A stretch of 64,000 bases of DNA from Pseudomonas sp. NFIX28 (GTDB taxonomy: Bacteria > Pseudomonadota > Gammaproteobacteria > Pseudomonadales > Pseudomonadaceae): NCBI RefSeq assembly GCF_900107395.1, contig NZ_FNPW01000010.1, positions 186,001-250,000 on the forward strand. Reading direction: 5' to 3'. Of the stretch, positions 28,042 through 36,953 are shown one piece after another (the first letter of the stretch is position 1; each line of letters starts with the position of its first letter). The notes beneath the pieces were generated by a model. It ran no database searches. It was not told where the DNA came from and worked only from the letters and a program-made list of their open reading frames with translations. A program made the position numbers and the translations under genes.

Positions 28042-29106
28042 TTAGTTGACCTTGGCGTTCAACTCGCCCTTGAGGTAACGCTGGAACATCGCTTCCAGGG
28101 AGATCGGCTTGATCTTCGAAGCGTTGCCCGCGGTACCGAAGGCTTCGTAACGGGCGATGCACACGTCGCGCATGGCAGTCACGGTGGCGCCGAAGAATTT
28201 GCGCGGGTCGAACTCGCTCGGGTTGGTGGCCATCAGGCGACGCATCGCACCGGTGGACGCCAGGCGCAGGTCGGTGTCGATGTTGACCTTGCGCACGCCG
28301 TACTTGATGCCTTCGACGATTTCTTCAACCGGTACGCCGTAGGTTTCCTTAATGTCGCCGCCGTACTGGTTGATGATCGCCAGCCACTCTTGCGGAACCG
28401 AAGACGAACCGTGCATCACCAGGTGGGTGTTCGGGATGCGCTTGTGGATTTCCTTGATGCGGTCGATGGCCAGCACGTCGCCGGTAGGCGGCTTGGTGAA
28501 CTTGTAGGCGCCGTGGCTGGTGCCGATGGCGATGGCCAGGGCGTCGACCTGGGTCTTCTTGACGAAGTCCGCGGCTTCTTCCGGGTCGGTCAGCATCTGG
28601 CTGTGATCCAGCACGCCTTCGGCGCCGATGCCGTCTTCTTCACCGGCCATGCCGGTTTCCAGGGAACCCAGGCAGCCCAGCTCGCCTTCTACCGAAACGC
28701 CGCAGGCGTGAGCCATGGCCACGGTCTGCTGGGTCACGCGAACGTTGTATTCGTAGTCGGTCGGGGTCTTGCCGTCTTCGCCGAGGGAGCCGTCCATCAT
28801 GACCGAGGAGAAGCCCAGCTGGATCGAGCGCTGGCAGACGTCAGGGCTGGTGCCGTGGTCCTGGTGCATGCACACCGGGATATGCGGGAATTCTTCGATC
28901 GCCGCCAGGATCAGGTGGCGCAGGAAAGGCGCGCCGGCGTATTTGCGGGCACCGGCCGAAGCCTGGACGATCACCGGAGAGTCAGTCTTGTCAGCCGCTT
29001 CCATGATGGCGCGCATCTGCTCAAGGTTGTTGACGTTGAAAGCTGGAACGCCGTAGCCGAATTCGGCTGCGTGGTCCAGCATCTGGCGCATGCTGATGAG
29101 TGCCAT
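28042..29106 (-). CDS. fba: Fructose-bisphosphate aldolase, class II
   Basis: A 354-residue zinc aldolase interconverting fructose-1,6-bisphosphate with dihydroxyacetone phosphate and glyceraldehyde-3-phosphate. The metal site includes MHQDHG, and HLVMHGSSSVPQEW is the class II (Calvin-type) signature; the N-terminus MALISMRQMLDHA is typical. Last gene of the tkt-epd-pgk series. Pseudomonads lack phosphofructokinase, so it runs mainly in the gluconeogenic direction. A 255-bp REP-containing gap separates it from mliC, and an independent promoter is likely. Confidence 0.97.
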   Translation of the reverse strand: MALISMRQMLDHAAEFGYGVPAFNVNNLEQMRAIMEAADKTDSPVIVQASAGARKYAGAPFLRHLILAAIEEFPHIPVCMHQDHGTSPDVCQRSIQLGFSSVMMDGSLGEDGKTPTDYEYNVRVTQQTVAMAHACGVSVEGELGCLGSLETGMAGEEDGIGAEGVLDHSQMLTDPEEAADFVKKTQVDALAIAIGTSHGAYKFTKPPTGDVLAIDRIKEIHKRIPNTHLVMHGSSSVPQEWLAIINQYGGDIKETYGVPVEEIVEGIKYGVRKVNIDTDLRLASTGAMRRLMATNPSEFDPRKFFGATVTAMRDVCIARYEAFGTAGNASKIKPISLEAMFQRYLKGELNAKVN

Positions 29107-29247
29107 TGTGTGTATCTCTCCCGGTCGAGGGTCGTTAATCGTGCAAGCCTGCCGTAGCGGCAGCTGCTATTCAAGTGATTGCAGATCGGGGGTCAACCCG
29201 GCCTGCCAATTCGTTACTGCATCAATCTTGCGAGCCACGCCTATCTC

Positions 29248-29341
29248 TGTAGGAGCGAAGCTTGCTCGCGATCAGGGTCATCACATTCAACATTCCTGTT
29301 GACGGTTGGATCGCTATCGCGAGCAAGCTTCGCTCCTACAG
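29248..29341. repeat. REP doublet between the MliC-like gene and fba
   Basis: Forward copy TGTAGGAGCGAAGCTTGCTC from about 29249 and inverse copy GAGCAAGCTTCGCTCCTACA ending at 29341, 20 bases after the MliC-like stop in transcription order. Confidence 0.9.
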
Positions 29342-29361
29342 GTTCAGCATCGGCTCCCGGC

Positions 29362-29691
29362 CTACGGCGCTTTACAGCCGCGGCCAATCAAATCGTTGGT
29401 GGCGACCCAGTAAACCAGGCCTTCGTCACCTTTTTCGTGAAACACCAGCATGTCGTTGCTGTACAGCGAACCGGAACCGCTCGGCTCCAGCTTCAGGCGA
29501 TAGACCTGATCGGCCCCGCCCAGCCGCACATCGACTGCCTTGCGGCTGCTGTCGGTGTAGCGCCAGACCACTTGCGCCTGGCTGTCGCACACCCAGGTCG
29601 TCCAGTTGTTCGTCTCGGCCGGCTTGAGCAGGTCGAGGTTGGCGCAACCTGCCAGCAAGCCCAGCGCAGCCACGGCAATAAAGCCTTTCAT
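29362..29691 (-). CDS. MliC-family lipoprotein (c-type lysozyme inhibitor-like)
   Basis: A 109-residue lipoprotein: signal with lipobox LLAGC, acylated Cys16. The mature part fits the MliC/PliC beta-barrel, with WVCDSQAQVVWRY, a tyrosine-rich core, SNDMLVFHEKGDEGLVYW and the closing cysteine GRGCK. Such proteins sit in the outer membrane and block host lysozymes. ATG 29691; the open frame to 29742 lacks a signal. It lies between pgk and fba with the small lipoprotein gene, 60 bp downstream of it. Confidence 0.8.
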   Translation of the reverse strand: MKGFIAVAALGLLAGCANLDLLKPAETNNWTTWVCDSQAQVVWRYTDSSRKAVDVRLGGADQVYRLKLEPSGSGSLYSNDMLVFHEKGDEGLVYWVATNDLIGRGCKAP

Positions 29692-29751
29692 CGGTGTTCC
29701 TCGGCTGACGGCCAAGGGCCGCCAGCACAACGCGTTATCCAATCAGACCCG

Positions 29752-29970
29752 TCAAGGGCAACCATGTTCCTTGGCCTTGGCTGGAGTCTCGTACTTATCC
29801 AGACCGTCCGGGCCCATGCGCTTGTTGATCACGGGCGCGGTCTCGGCCTGCCAGTCGGCCTGATAGCAGCCTTGCTCCGGCTCTCCCGGCTCAGGCTCCG
29901 ACTGGGCGGGCTGGCTGCCGCAACCGGCCAGCAGGCCCGCGACGATCAGCAGCGGTAACGTCTTGACCAT
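29752..29970 (-). CDS. Small lipoprotein of unknown function
   Basis: A 72-residue predicted lipoprotein. AAGGAG lies seven bases before ATG 29970; the signal ends in lipobox LLAGC with Cys17. The mature part begins with an acidic, proline-rich linker (SEPEPGEPEQG) and ends with a compact conserved-looking core KRMGPDGLDKYETPAKAKEH and a final Cys. Two cysteines beyond the lipid anchor could form a disulfide. Located 31 bp after pgk, so probably co-transcribed. Confidence 0.78.
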   Translation of the reverse strand: MVKTLPLLIVAGLLAGCGSQPAQSEPEPGEPEQGCYQADWQAETAPVINKRMGPDGLDKYETPAKAKEHGCP

Positions 29971-30001
29971 ATGAACACTCCTTTGCCTGGCCATTGGGAC
30001 T

Positions 30002-31165
30002 TCAGCCTTTGGCCCGGCTTTCCAGGACTTCGACCGCTGGCAGCACTTTGCCCTCGACGAATTCGAGGAAGGCGCCACCGCCGGTAGAAATGTAGGAGAT
30101 TTGCTCGGCTACGCCATATTTGTCGATGGCCGCCAGGGTGTCGCCGCCGCCGGCGATGGAGAATGCCGCACTTTCCGCGATGGCCTGGGCCAGCACCTTG
30201 GTGCCGTTACCGAACTGGTCGAACTCGAACACGCCCACCGGACCGTTCCACAGGATGGTCTTGGACGATTTCAGCAATTCGGCGAAATTCGCCGCGGTTT
30301 GCGGGCCGATGTCCAGGATCATGTCATCGGCGGCCACCTCGGCAATCAGTTTGACGGTGGCGGTAGCGCTTTCGGCGAACTCCTTGGCCACCACCACGTC
30401 CACCGGCAGCGGCACGCTGACCTTGGCGGCGATGGCGCGGGCGGTATCCAGCAGATCCGGCTCGTACAGCGACTTGCCGACCGGGTGACCGGCAGCGGCG
30501 AGGAAGGTGTTGGCGATGCCGCCGCCGACGATCAGCTGGTCGCAGATCTGGCTCAGGCTGTTGAGCACGTCGAGCTTGGTCGACACCTTGGAGCCGGCAA
30601 CGATGGCGGCCATCGGCTTGGCTGGTGCGCCCAGGGCCTTGCCCAGCGCATCCAGTTCGGCGGCCAGCAGCGGGCCGGCAGCGGCGAACTTGGCGAACTT
30701 GGCCACGCCGTGGGTCGAACCCTCGGCGCGGTGCGCGGTACCGAAGGCGTCCATCACGAACACGTCGCACAGCGCGGCGTATTGCTGGGCCAGTTCGTCG
30801 GCGTTCTTTTTCTCGCCCTTGTTGAAGCGCACGTTCTCGAACAGCACGATGTCGCCGGCCTTGACGTCGACGCCGCCCAGGTAGTCGGCCACCAGCGGCA
30901 CTTCACGACCCAGGGCACGGCTCAGGTAGTCGGCCACTGGCTTGAGGCTGTTCTCGGCGGAGAATTCGCCTTCGGTCGGACGACCGAGGTGCGAGCAGAC
31001 CATCACCGCCGCGCCTTTTTCCAGGGCCAGCTTGATGGTCGGCAGCGAAGCCAGGATACGCGCATCGCTGGTGACAACACCGTCCTTGACTGGGACGTTG
31101 AGGTCTTCGCGGATCAGTACGCGCTTACCTTGCAGATCGAGGTCGGACATCTTCAACACGGTCAT
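30002..31165 (-). CDS. pgk: Phosphoglycerate kinase
   Basis: A 387-residue cytoplasmic enzyme interconverting 1,3-bisphosphoglycerate and 3-phosphoglycerate with ADP/ATP. Substrate-binding VLIREDLNVPVKDG near the N-terminus, the GPVGVFEF segment and the nucleotide loop GGGDTLAA near the C-terminus are intact. The start at 31165 (MTVLKMSDLDL) matches family length and has AGGAAT upstream. Between epd (42 bp gap) and the small lipoprotein. Confidence 0.97.
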   Translation of the reverse strand: MTVLKMSDLDLQGKRVLIREDLNVPVKDGVVTSDARILASLPTIKLALEKGAAVMVCSHLGRPTEGEFSAENSLKPVADYLSRALGREVPLVADYLGGVDVKAGDIVLFENVRFNKGEKKNADELAQQYAALCDVFVMDAFGTAHRAEGSTHGVAKFAKFAAAGPLLAAELDALGKALGAPAKPMAAIVAGSKVSTKLDVLNSLSQICDQLIVGGGIANTFLAAAGHPVGKSLYEPDLLDTARAIAAKVSVPLPVDVVVAKEFAESATATVKLIAEVAADDMILDIGPQTAANFAELLKSSKTILWNGPVGVFEFDQFGNGTKVLAQAIAESAAFSIAGGGDTLAAIDKYGVAEQISYISTGGGAFLEFVEGKVLPAVEVLESRAKG

Positions 31166-31207
31166 GGGTCGCAATTCCTGGGTTACTGTTTTTTTGGAAA
31201 CGGAGAG

Positions 31208-32263
31208 TTAAGAGACAGCCTGGGGTGCAGCTGTTTGCAGGTAATGCCCTGCCACATCCAGCATTCGGTTGGCAAAACCCCATTCGTTGTCGAACCAGGC
31301 CAGGATGTTCACCAGCCGCGGGCCGGAAACACGGGTCTGGCTGGCATCGACGATCGCCGAATGTGGATCATGGTTGAAATCGCAGCTGGCATGCGGCAGC
31401 TCGGTGTAGGCCAACAGGCCCTTGAGCGGACCGCTGGTGGCGGCCTCGCGCAGGATCCGGTTGACTTCGCCGGTGTCGGTATCGCTTACGGTCTGCATCG
31501 TGATGTCGAGGCAGGACACGTTGACGGTCGGCACGCGCACAGCTTTGGCCTGAATTCGCCCGGCAAGTTCCGGCAGCAGCCGTTCGATGCCGCGCGCCAG
31601 ACCAGTGGACACCGGGATCACCGACTGGAACGCCGAACGGGTGCGGCGCAGGTCCTCATGATGGTAGGCATCGATCACCGGCTGGTCGTTCATCGCCGAG
31701 TGGATGGTGGTGATCGACACATATTCCAGACCAATGGCCTGGTCCAGCAGGCGCAACAGCGGCACGCCGCAATTGGTGGTGCAGGATGCGTTGGACACCA
31801 GCAGCTCGTCGCCGGTCAGGCAGTGCTGGTTGACGCCGTAGACGATGGTGGCGTCGACATCCGCCTCGCTGGCCATCGGCTGGGAAAACAGCACCCGCGG
31901 CGCGCCGGCATCGAGGAAACGCTGGCCATCTTCACGGGTGTGATAGGCGCCGGAGCATTCGAGCACCAGATCGACGTCCAGGGACGCCCAATCGATGCCT
32001 TCGGGGGTGGCACTGCGCAGGACTTTCACGCAGTTGCCATTGATATGCAGACAGTCGCCGTCGACCTTCACTTCGCCGGGGAACCGGCCGTGGGTGGAGT
32101 CGAAGCGCGTCAGGTATTCCACGCTGGCCATGTCGGCCAGATCGTTGATGGCGACAATCTCGAACCCGGCCGCAGCCCCCCGTTCGAACAGGGCACGCAA
32201 GACACAACGACCGATCCGGCCGTAGCCGTTGAGTGCAACTTTGTAGGGACGCGGTTGAGGCAT
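31208..32263 (-). CDS. epd: D-erythrose-4-phosphate dehydrogenase
   Basis: A 351-residue GAPDH-like enzyme oxidising erythrose-4-phosphate to 4-phosphoerythronate for pyridoxal phosphate synthesis. NAD site NGYGRIGRCVLRALFERG and catalytic cysteine SNASCTTNC. Insert and sequence pattern, together with its place between tkt and pgk, favour Epd over GapA; the substrate erythrose-4-phosphate is a transketolase product. True glyceraldehyde-3-phosphate activity cannot be excluded from sequence. Confidence 0.9.
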   Translation of the reverse strand: MPQPRPYKVALNGYGRIGRCVLRALFERGAAAGFEIVAINDLADMASVEYLTRFDSTHGRFPGEVKVDGDCLHINGNCVKVLRSATPEGIDWASLDVDLVLECSGAYHTREDGQRFLDAGAPRVLFSQPMASEADVDATIVYGVNQHCLTGDELLVSNASCTTNCGVPLLRLLDQAIGLEYVSITTIHSAMNDQPVIDAYHHEDLRRTRSAFQSVIPVSTGLARGIERLLPELAGRIQAKAVRVPTVNVSCLDITMQTVSDTDTGEVNRILREAATSGPLKGLLAYTELPHASCDFNHDPHSAIVDASQTRVSGPRLVNILAWFDNEWGFANRMLDVAGHYLQTAAPQAVS

Positions 32264-32341
32264 GGGGTTCTCGATTACCGGGGTGAATCCGTCAATGTCG
32301 CATTGCCTGTTCGATTGTCATCATCGGATCGCCGCCCGGAC

Positions 32342-32399
32342 CAAGCCTCACTCCTACGGGATCGCGATGATCCGTAGGAGCGAGGCTTGCCCGCGAAGA
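32342..32399. repeat. REP doublet between tkt and epd
   Basis: An inverse copy (AAGCCTCACTCCTACGGG) followed after a short loop by a forward copy (CCGTAGGAGCGAGGCTTGCC), giving a compact hairpin in the intergenic mRNA. Confidence 0.85.
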
Positions 32400-32424
32400 A
32401 CAACAGGCAACGCGGCTGGCGGAC

Positions 32425-34422
32425 TTAGTCTTCCAGCAGCTCTTCAGCCTGGCCCAGGATGTTTTCCAGGGTGAAGCCGAACTCTTCGAACAAGGCCGGC
32501 GCAGGAGCCGACTCGCCGTAGGTGGTCATGCCGATGACACGACCTTCCAGGCCGACGTACTTGTACCAGTAGTCCGCGTGAGCGGCTTCGATGGCGATAC
32601 GCGCGCTGACCTGCAGCGGCAGGACCGACTGCTTGTAACCGGCGTCCTGGGCATCGAACACGCTGGTGCATGGCATGGACACCACGCGCACCTTGCGGCC
32701 CTGCTCGGTCAGCTTGTCGAAGGCCTGCACCGCCAGGCCGACTTCGGAACCGGTGGCGATCAGGATCAGTTCAGGCTCGCCTGCGCAATCCTTGAGCACA
32801 TAGCCGCCGCGGCTGATCTCGGCGACCTGCATGGCATTGCGGGTCTGATGCTGCAGGTTCTGGCGGGAGAAGATCAGCGCCGAAGGACCGTCCTTGCGCT
32901 CGATCGCGCTTTTCCAGGCCACCGCCGATTCCACGGCATCGGCTGGACGCCAAGTGTCGAGGTTCGGGGTGCAGCGCAGGCTGGCGATCTGCTCGATCGG
33001 CTGGTGCGTCGGGCCGTCTTCGCCCAGACCGATGGAGTCGTGGGTGTAGACGTGGATCACGCGCTGCTTCATCAGGGCCGACATGCGTACCGCGTTGCGC
33101 GCGTATTCCATGAACATCAGGAAGGTCGCGCCGTAAGGCACCAGGCCGCCGTGCAGGGCGACGCCGTTCATGATGGCGGTCATGCCGAACTCGCGAACGC
33201 CGTAATACATGTAGTTGCCGCTGGCGTCTTCGGCGCTGACGCCCTTGCAGCCTTTCCACAGGGTCAGGTTGGAACCGGCCAGGTCGGCCGAACCACCAAG
33301 GAACTCCGGCAGCAGCGGGCCGAACGCGTTCAGGGCGTTCTGGCTGGCTTTACGGCTGGCGATGGTTTCGCCCTTGGCCGCGACTTCGGCGATATAGGCA
33401 TCGGCCTTCTCGGAGAAATCGGCCGGCAGGTCGCCGCTCAGGCGACGCACCAGTTCGTTGGCCAGCTCGGGGAATGCGGCGGAGTAGGCGGAGAAACGCT
33501 GGTCCCAGTCGGCTTCGACCGCGCGACCGGCTTCCTTGGCGTCCCACTCGGCGTAGATGTCGGCCGGGATTTCGAACGGACCGTGGTTCCACTTCAGCGC
33601 AGCGCGGGTCAGGGCGATTTCCTCGGCGCCCAGTGGCGCGCCGTGGCAGTCTTCCTTGCCTTGCTTGTTCGGCGAACCGAAACCGATGGTGGTCTTGCAG
33701 CAGATCAGGGTCGGCTGCTCGCTTTTGCGTGCGGTGTCGATCGCGGTCTTGATCTCTTCCGGGTCGTGACCGTCGACGTTGCGGATCACCTGCCAGTTGT
33801 AGGCTTCGAAACGTTTTGGCGTGTCGTCGGTGAACCAGCCTTCGACTTCGCCGTCGATGGAGATGCCGTTGTCATCGTAGAAAGCGATCAGCTTGCCCAG
33901 GCCCAGGGTGCCGGCCAGGGAAGCGACTTCGTGGGAAATGCCTTCCATCATGCAGCCATCGCCCAGGAACACGTAGGTGTGGTGGTCGACGACGTTGTGG
34001 CCTGGACGGTTGAACTGCGCCGCCAGGACTTTTTCCGCCAGGGCGAAGCCCACGGCATTGGCCAGGCCCTGGCCCAGCGGGCCGGTGGTGGTCTCGACAC
34101 CCGGGGTGTAGCCGAATTCCGGGTGGCCCGGGGTGCGGCTGTGCAACTGGCGGAAGCTCTTCAGGTCGTCAATGGTGACGTCGTAGCCGGTCAGGTGCAG
34201 CAGCGAGTAGATCAACATCGAGCCGTGGCCGTTGGACAGCACGAAGCGGTCGCGGTCGGCGAAGGATGGATTGCTCGGGTTGTGCTTCAGGTAGTCACGC
34301 CAAAGTACTTCGGCGATATCCGCCATACCCATAGGGGCACCGGGATGGCCGCTGTTGGCTTTTTGCACGGCATCCATGCTGAGGGCACGAATGGCGTTGG
34401 CACGCTCACGACGGCTTGGCAT
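32425..34422 (-). CDS. tktA: Transketolase
   Basis: A 665-residue thiamine diphosphate enzyme of the pentose phosphate pathway. TPP-binding region GDGCMMEGISHEVASLAGTL, the N-terminal GHPGAPMGMADIAEVLW and the central FMEYARNAVRMSALM segment are conserved. Starts at ATG 34422 after AGGAG. Head of the tkt-epd-pgk-fba series. Divergent from the ArsR/methyltransferase gene; the perfect palindrome lies 206 bp upstream of its start. Confidence 0.97.
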   Translation of the reverse strand: MPSRRERANAIRALSMDAVQKANSGHPGAPMGMADIAEVLWRDYLKHNPSNPSFADRDRFVLSNGHGSMLIYSLLHLTGYDVTIDDLKSFRQLHSRTPGHPEFGYTPGVETTTGPLGQGLANAVGFALAEKVLAAQFNRPGHNVVDHHTYVFLGDGCMMEGISHEVASLAGTLGLGKLIAFYDDNGISIDGEVEGWFTDDTPKRFEAYNWQVIRNVDGHDPEEIKTAIDTARKSEQPTLICCKTTIGFGSPNKQGKEDCHGAPLGAEEIALTRAALKWNHGPFEIPADIYAEWDAKEAGRAVEADWDQRFSAYSAAFPELANELVRRLSGDLPADFSEKADAYIAEVAAKGETIASRKASQNALNAFGPLLPEFLGGSADLAGSNLTLWKGCKGVSAEDASGNYMYYGVREFGMTAIMNGVALHGGLVPYGATFLMFMEYARNAVRMSALMKQRVIHVYTHDSIGLGEDGPTHQPIEQIASLRCTPNLDTWRPADAVESAVAWKSAIERKDGPSALIFSRQNLQHQTRNAMQVAEISRGGYVLKDCAGEPELILIATGSEVGLAVQAFDKLTEQGRKVRVVSMPCTSVFDAQDAGYKQSVLPLQVSARIAIEAAHADYWYKYVGLEGRVIGMTTYGESAPAPALFEEFGFTLENILGQAEELLED

Positions 34423-34627
34423 CGCTGATCTCCTGGGGGTTATCTAGATCGAGTTGAATAAAACGAATCGGAAAAAGGCGTGCATTTTCCCTCAGCCGGT
34501 AGGCCGGGGGCAATGACAGATAGCGACTCTGGCGCGTTTTTCCAGTCGATAACGGCGCAATCGGTTGATGAAACCATTCCGCAGTTCGTCTGTAGAACAT
34601 GGCGACCTCCGCCAAGTGCCATCTATC

Positions 34628-34657
34628 GAGCAATATCAAAACTTTTTGATATTGCTC
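34628..34657. promoter_or_regulatory. Perfect 14-2-14 palindrome, likely operator of the ArsR/methyltransferase regulator
   Basis: GAGCAATATCAAAA (34628-34641), CT, TTTTGATATTGCTC (34644-34657). ArsR/SmtB repressors bind this kind of palindrome with a 2-bp centre, and the ATATCAA core resembles the motif I recall for SAH-responsive SahR regulators. It ends just before the -35 of the promoter proposed for the downstream regulator and metK, well placed for repression. Confidence 0.8.
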
Positions 34658-34686
34658 TTGCGAGGCCGGGGGTGCGTCACTAGACT
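34658..34686 (+). promoter_or_regulatory. Predicted sigma70 promoter of the ArsR/methyltransferase-metK operon
   Basis: TTGCGA (34658-34663), 17-base spacer, TAGACT (34681-34686). Transcription would start near 34693, only a few bases before the ATG at 34696, so the mRNA may be nearly leaderless; no ribosome-binding site is visible there. Confidence 0.5.
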
Positions 34687-34695
34687 GCTGGCCTT

Positions 34696-35691
34696 ATGAA
34701 TTTACGCGCGCCCTCCATAAGCCATGATGACTGCGACGAGCTGGCGGCCCTGTGCAAGGCCGGCGGCGATCCGCTGCGGCTGAATGTATTGCGCGCGCTG
34801 GCCAACGATTCGTTCGGCGTCCTGGAACTGGCGCAGATTTTCGCCATTGGCCAGTCCGGCATGAGCCACCACTTGAAGGTCCTGGCCCAGGCCGACCTGG
34901 TGGCGACCCGCCGCGAAGGCAACGCAATTTTCTACCGCCGCGCCCTACCCCACACCGAACTGCTGGGCGGCAGGCTGCACGCCGCCTTGCTGGATGAAGT
35001 GGACAACCTGGCGCTGCCCGGCGACGTCCAGGCGCGTATCGGCCTGGTGCACCGCCAGCGGGCGGCCGCCAGCCAGGACTTCTTCTCCCGGGTCGCGGAA
35101 AAGTTTCGCGCCCAGCAGGACCTGATCGCCGGACTGCCCCAGTACCGCGAAAGCGTGCTGGCACTGCTCGACAAACTGAACTTCACGGACACCGCCACGG
35201 CGATTGAAGTCGGCCCCGGGGATGGCAGTTTCCTGCCGGAACTGGCCCACCGCTTCACCGAGGTGATCGCGCTGGACAACAGCCCGGCCATGCTCGAGCT
35301 GGCACGCCAGGTCTGTGAACGCGAAGCGCTGGCTAACGTCAGCCTGCAACTGGCCGATGCATTGAATGGCGTGAGCCTGGCGGCCGATTGCGTGGTGCTG
35401 AACATGGTCCTGCACCATTTCGCCGCGCCGGCCGATGCGCTCAAGCGCCTCGCCGGCCTGCTGCAACCGGGCGGCAGCCTGTTAGTGACAGAGTTGTGCA
35501 GCCACAACCAGAGTTGGGCCAGGGAGGCCTGCGGTGATCTCTGGCTGGGGTTTGACCAGGACGACCTGGCCCGCTGGGCCACCGCTGCGGGACTGGTTCC
35601 CGGAGAAAGTCTGTATGTAGGTTTACGTAATGGTTTCCAGATCCAGGTCCGCCACTTTCAGCGACCGGCTGGCGACACTCACCATCGGTAA
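34696..35691 (+). CDS. ArsR-family regulator fused to a SAM-dependent methyltransferase domain (SahR-like)
   Basis: A 331-residue protein. Residues 10-95 form an ArsR winged HTH (VLELAQIFAIGQSGMSHHLK), and about 140-310 a class I methyltransferase fold with the SAM-binding motif AIEVGPGDGSFLPEL and VVLNMVLHHFAAP. It precedes metK by only 19 bp and has a perfect operator-like palindrome upstream. As I recall, proteobacterial SahR regulators sense SAH and control methionine-cycle genes. The methyltransferase domain may serve only as the SAM/SAH sensor. No thiolate metal site (CxC-type) is visible, so a metal-sensing role is unlikely. Confidence 0.85.
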   Translation: MNLRAPSISHDDCDELAALCKAGGDPLRLNVLRALANDSFGVLELAQIFAIGQSGMSHHLKVLAQADLVATRREGNAIFYRRALPHTELLGGRLHAALLDEVDNLALPGDVQARIGLVHRQRAAASQDFFSRVAEKFRAQQDLIAGLPQYRESVLALLDKLNFTDTATAIEVGPGDGSFLPELAHRFTEVIALDNSPAMLELARQVCEREALANVSLQLADALNGVSLAADCVVLNMVLHHFAAPADALKRLAGLLQPGGSLLVTELCSHNQSWAREACGDLWLGFDQDDLARWATAAGLVPGESLYVGLRNGFQIQVRHFQRPAGDTHHR

Positions 35692-35710
35692 ATTTTAGGA
35701 AACCGTCGAG

Positions 35711-36901
35711 ATGAGCGAATACTCCCTTTTCACCTCCGAGTCCGTGTCTGAAGGGCATCCGGACAAAATCGCCGACCAGATTTCCGATGCGGTGCTGGAC
35801 GCCATCATTGCCCAGGACAAGCACGCCCGCGTAGCGGTGGAAACCCTGGTCAAGACCGGTGTCGCCATCGTCGCCGGCGAAGTCACCACTTCGGCCTGGG
35901 TCGACCTGGAGCAGATTGTTCGCGATGTCATCACCGACATCGGCTACACCAGCTCCGACGTCGGTTTCGACGGCGCGACCTGCGGCGTGATGAACATCAT
36001 TGGCAAGCAGTCCCCGGACATCAACCAGGGCGTCGACCGTGCCAAGCCTGAAGACCAGGGCGCCGGCGACCAGGGCCTGATGTTCGGCTACGCCAGCAAC
36101 GAAACCGACGTGCTGATGCCGGCCCCGATCACCTTCTCGCACCAACTGGTGCAGCGCCAGGCCGAAGCCCGCAAGTCCGGCCTGCTGCCGTGGCTGCGCC
36201 CGGACGCCAAGTCCCAGGTCACTTGCCGCTACGAAGGCGGCAAGGTGGTCGGCATCGACGCCGTCGTGCTGTCGACCCAGCACAACCCTGACGTGTCGTA
36301 CAAAGACCTGCGCGAAGGCGTGATGGAGCTGATCGTCAAGCACGTGCTGCCGGCCGAACTGCTGTCCAAGGACACCCAGTTCCACATCAACCCGACTGGC
36401 CAGTTCATCATCGGCGGCCCGGTCGGCGACTGCGGCCTGACCGGCCGCAAGATCATCGTCGACAGCTACGGCGGCATGGCCCGTCACGGCGGCGGCGCGT
36501 TCTCCGGCAAGGACCCATCGAAAGTCGACCGTTCGGCAGCCTATGCCGGCCGCTACGTGGCCAAGAACATCGTCGCCGCCGGCCTGGCCGAGCGCTGCGA
36601 GATCCAGGTGTCCTACGCCATCGGCGTGGCGCAACCGACTTCGATCTCGCTGAACACCTTCGGCACCGGCAAGATCAGCGACGACAAGATCATCAAGCTG
36701 GTGCGCGAAGTGTTCGACCTGCGCCCATACGCGATCACCACCATGCTCGACCTGCTGCACCCGATGTACCGCGAAACCGCGGCCTACGGCCACTTCGGCC
36801 GCACCCCGCAAACCAAGACCGTGGGTGACGACACCTTCACCACCTTCACTTGGGAAAAGACCGACCGCGCCGAAACCCTGCGCGCCGCTGCCAACCTGTA
36901 A
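35711..36901 (+). CDS. metK: S-adenosylmethionine synthetase
   Basis: A 396-residue enzyme making SAM from methionine and ATP. ATP-binding GHPDKIADQISDA near the N-terminus and the P-loop-like GGGAFSGKDPSKVDRSAAY are conserved. AGGA precedes the ATG. Second gene of an operon with the ArsR/methyltransferase regulator, which is the natural candidate to adjust MetK to SAM or SAH level. Followed by a terminator. Confidence 0.98.
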   Translation: MSEYSLFTSESVSEGHPDKIADQISDAVLDAIIAQDKHARVAVETLVKTGVAIVAGEVTTSAWVDLEQIVRDVITDIGYTSSDVGFDGATCGVMNIIGKQSPDINQGVDRAKPEDQGAGDQGLMFGYASNETDVLMPAPITFSHQLVQRQAEARKSGLLPWLRPDAKSQVTCRYEGGKVVGIDAVVLSTQHNPDVSYKDLREGVMELIVKHVLPAELLSKDTQFHINPTGQFIIGGPVGDCGLTGRKIIVDSYGGMARHGGGAFSGKDPSKVDRSAAYAGRYVAKNIVAAGLAERCEIQVSYAIGVAQPTSISLNTFGTGKISDDKIIKLVREVFDLRPYAITTMLDLLHPMYRETAAYGHFGRTPQTKTVGDDTFTTFTWEKTDRAETLRAAANL

Positions 36902-36920
36902 TCGCCGCAGCGACAAGCCA

Positions 36921-36953
36921 AGCCCCGCCAGGTTCGCCTCGCGGGGCTTTTTT
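36921..36953 (+). terminator. Rho-independent terminator of metK
   Basis: AGCCCCGC (36921-36928) pairs with GCGGGGCT (36941-36948), enclosing a small inner hairpin AGG-TTCGC-CT; followed by TTTTTTG. Confidence 0.88.

Noticed and set aside
30101..34428. Long plus-strand frames opposite pgk, epd and tkt (30101-32377, 32578-34428)
   Set aside because: They are antisense to well-conserved enzymes and show no motifs or ribosome-binding sites.
34406..34683. Small frames on both strands in the tkt upstream region
   Set aside because: No ribosome-binding sites, no conserved product; the minus-strand frame overlaps the tkt start and the plus-strand one covers the palindrome.
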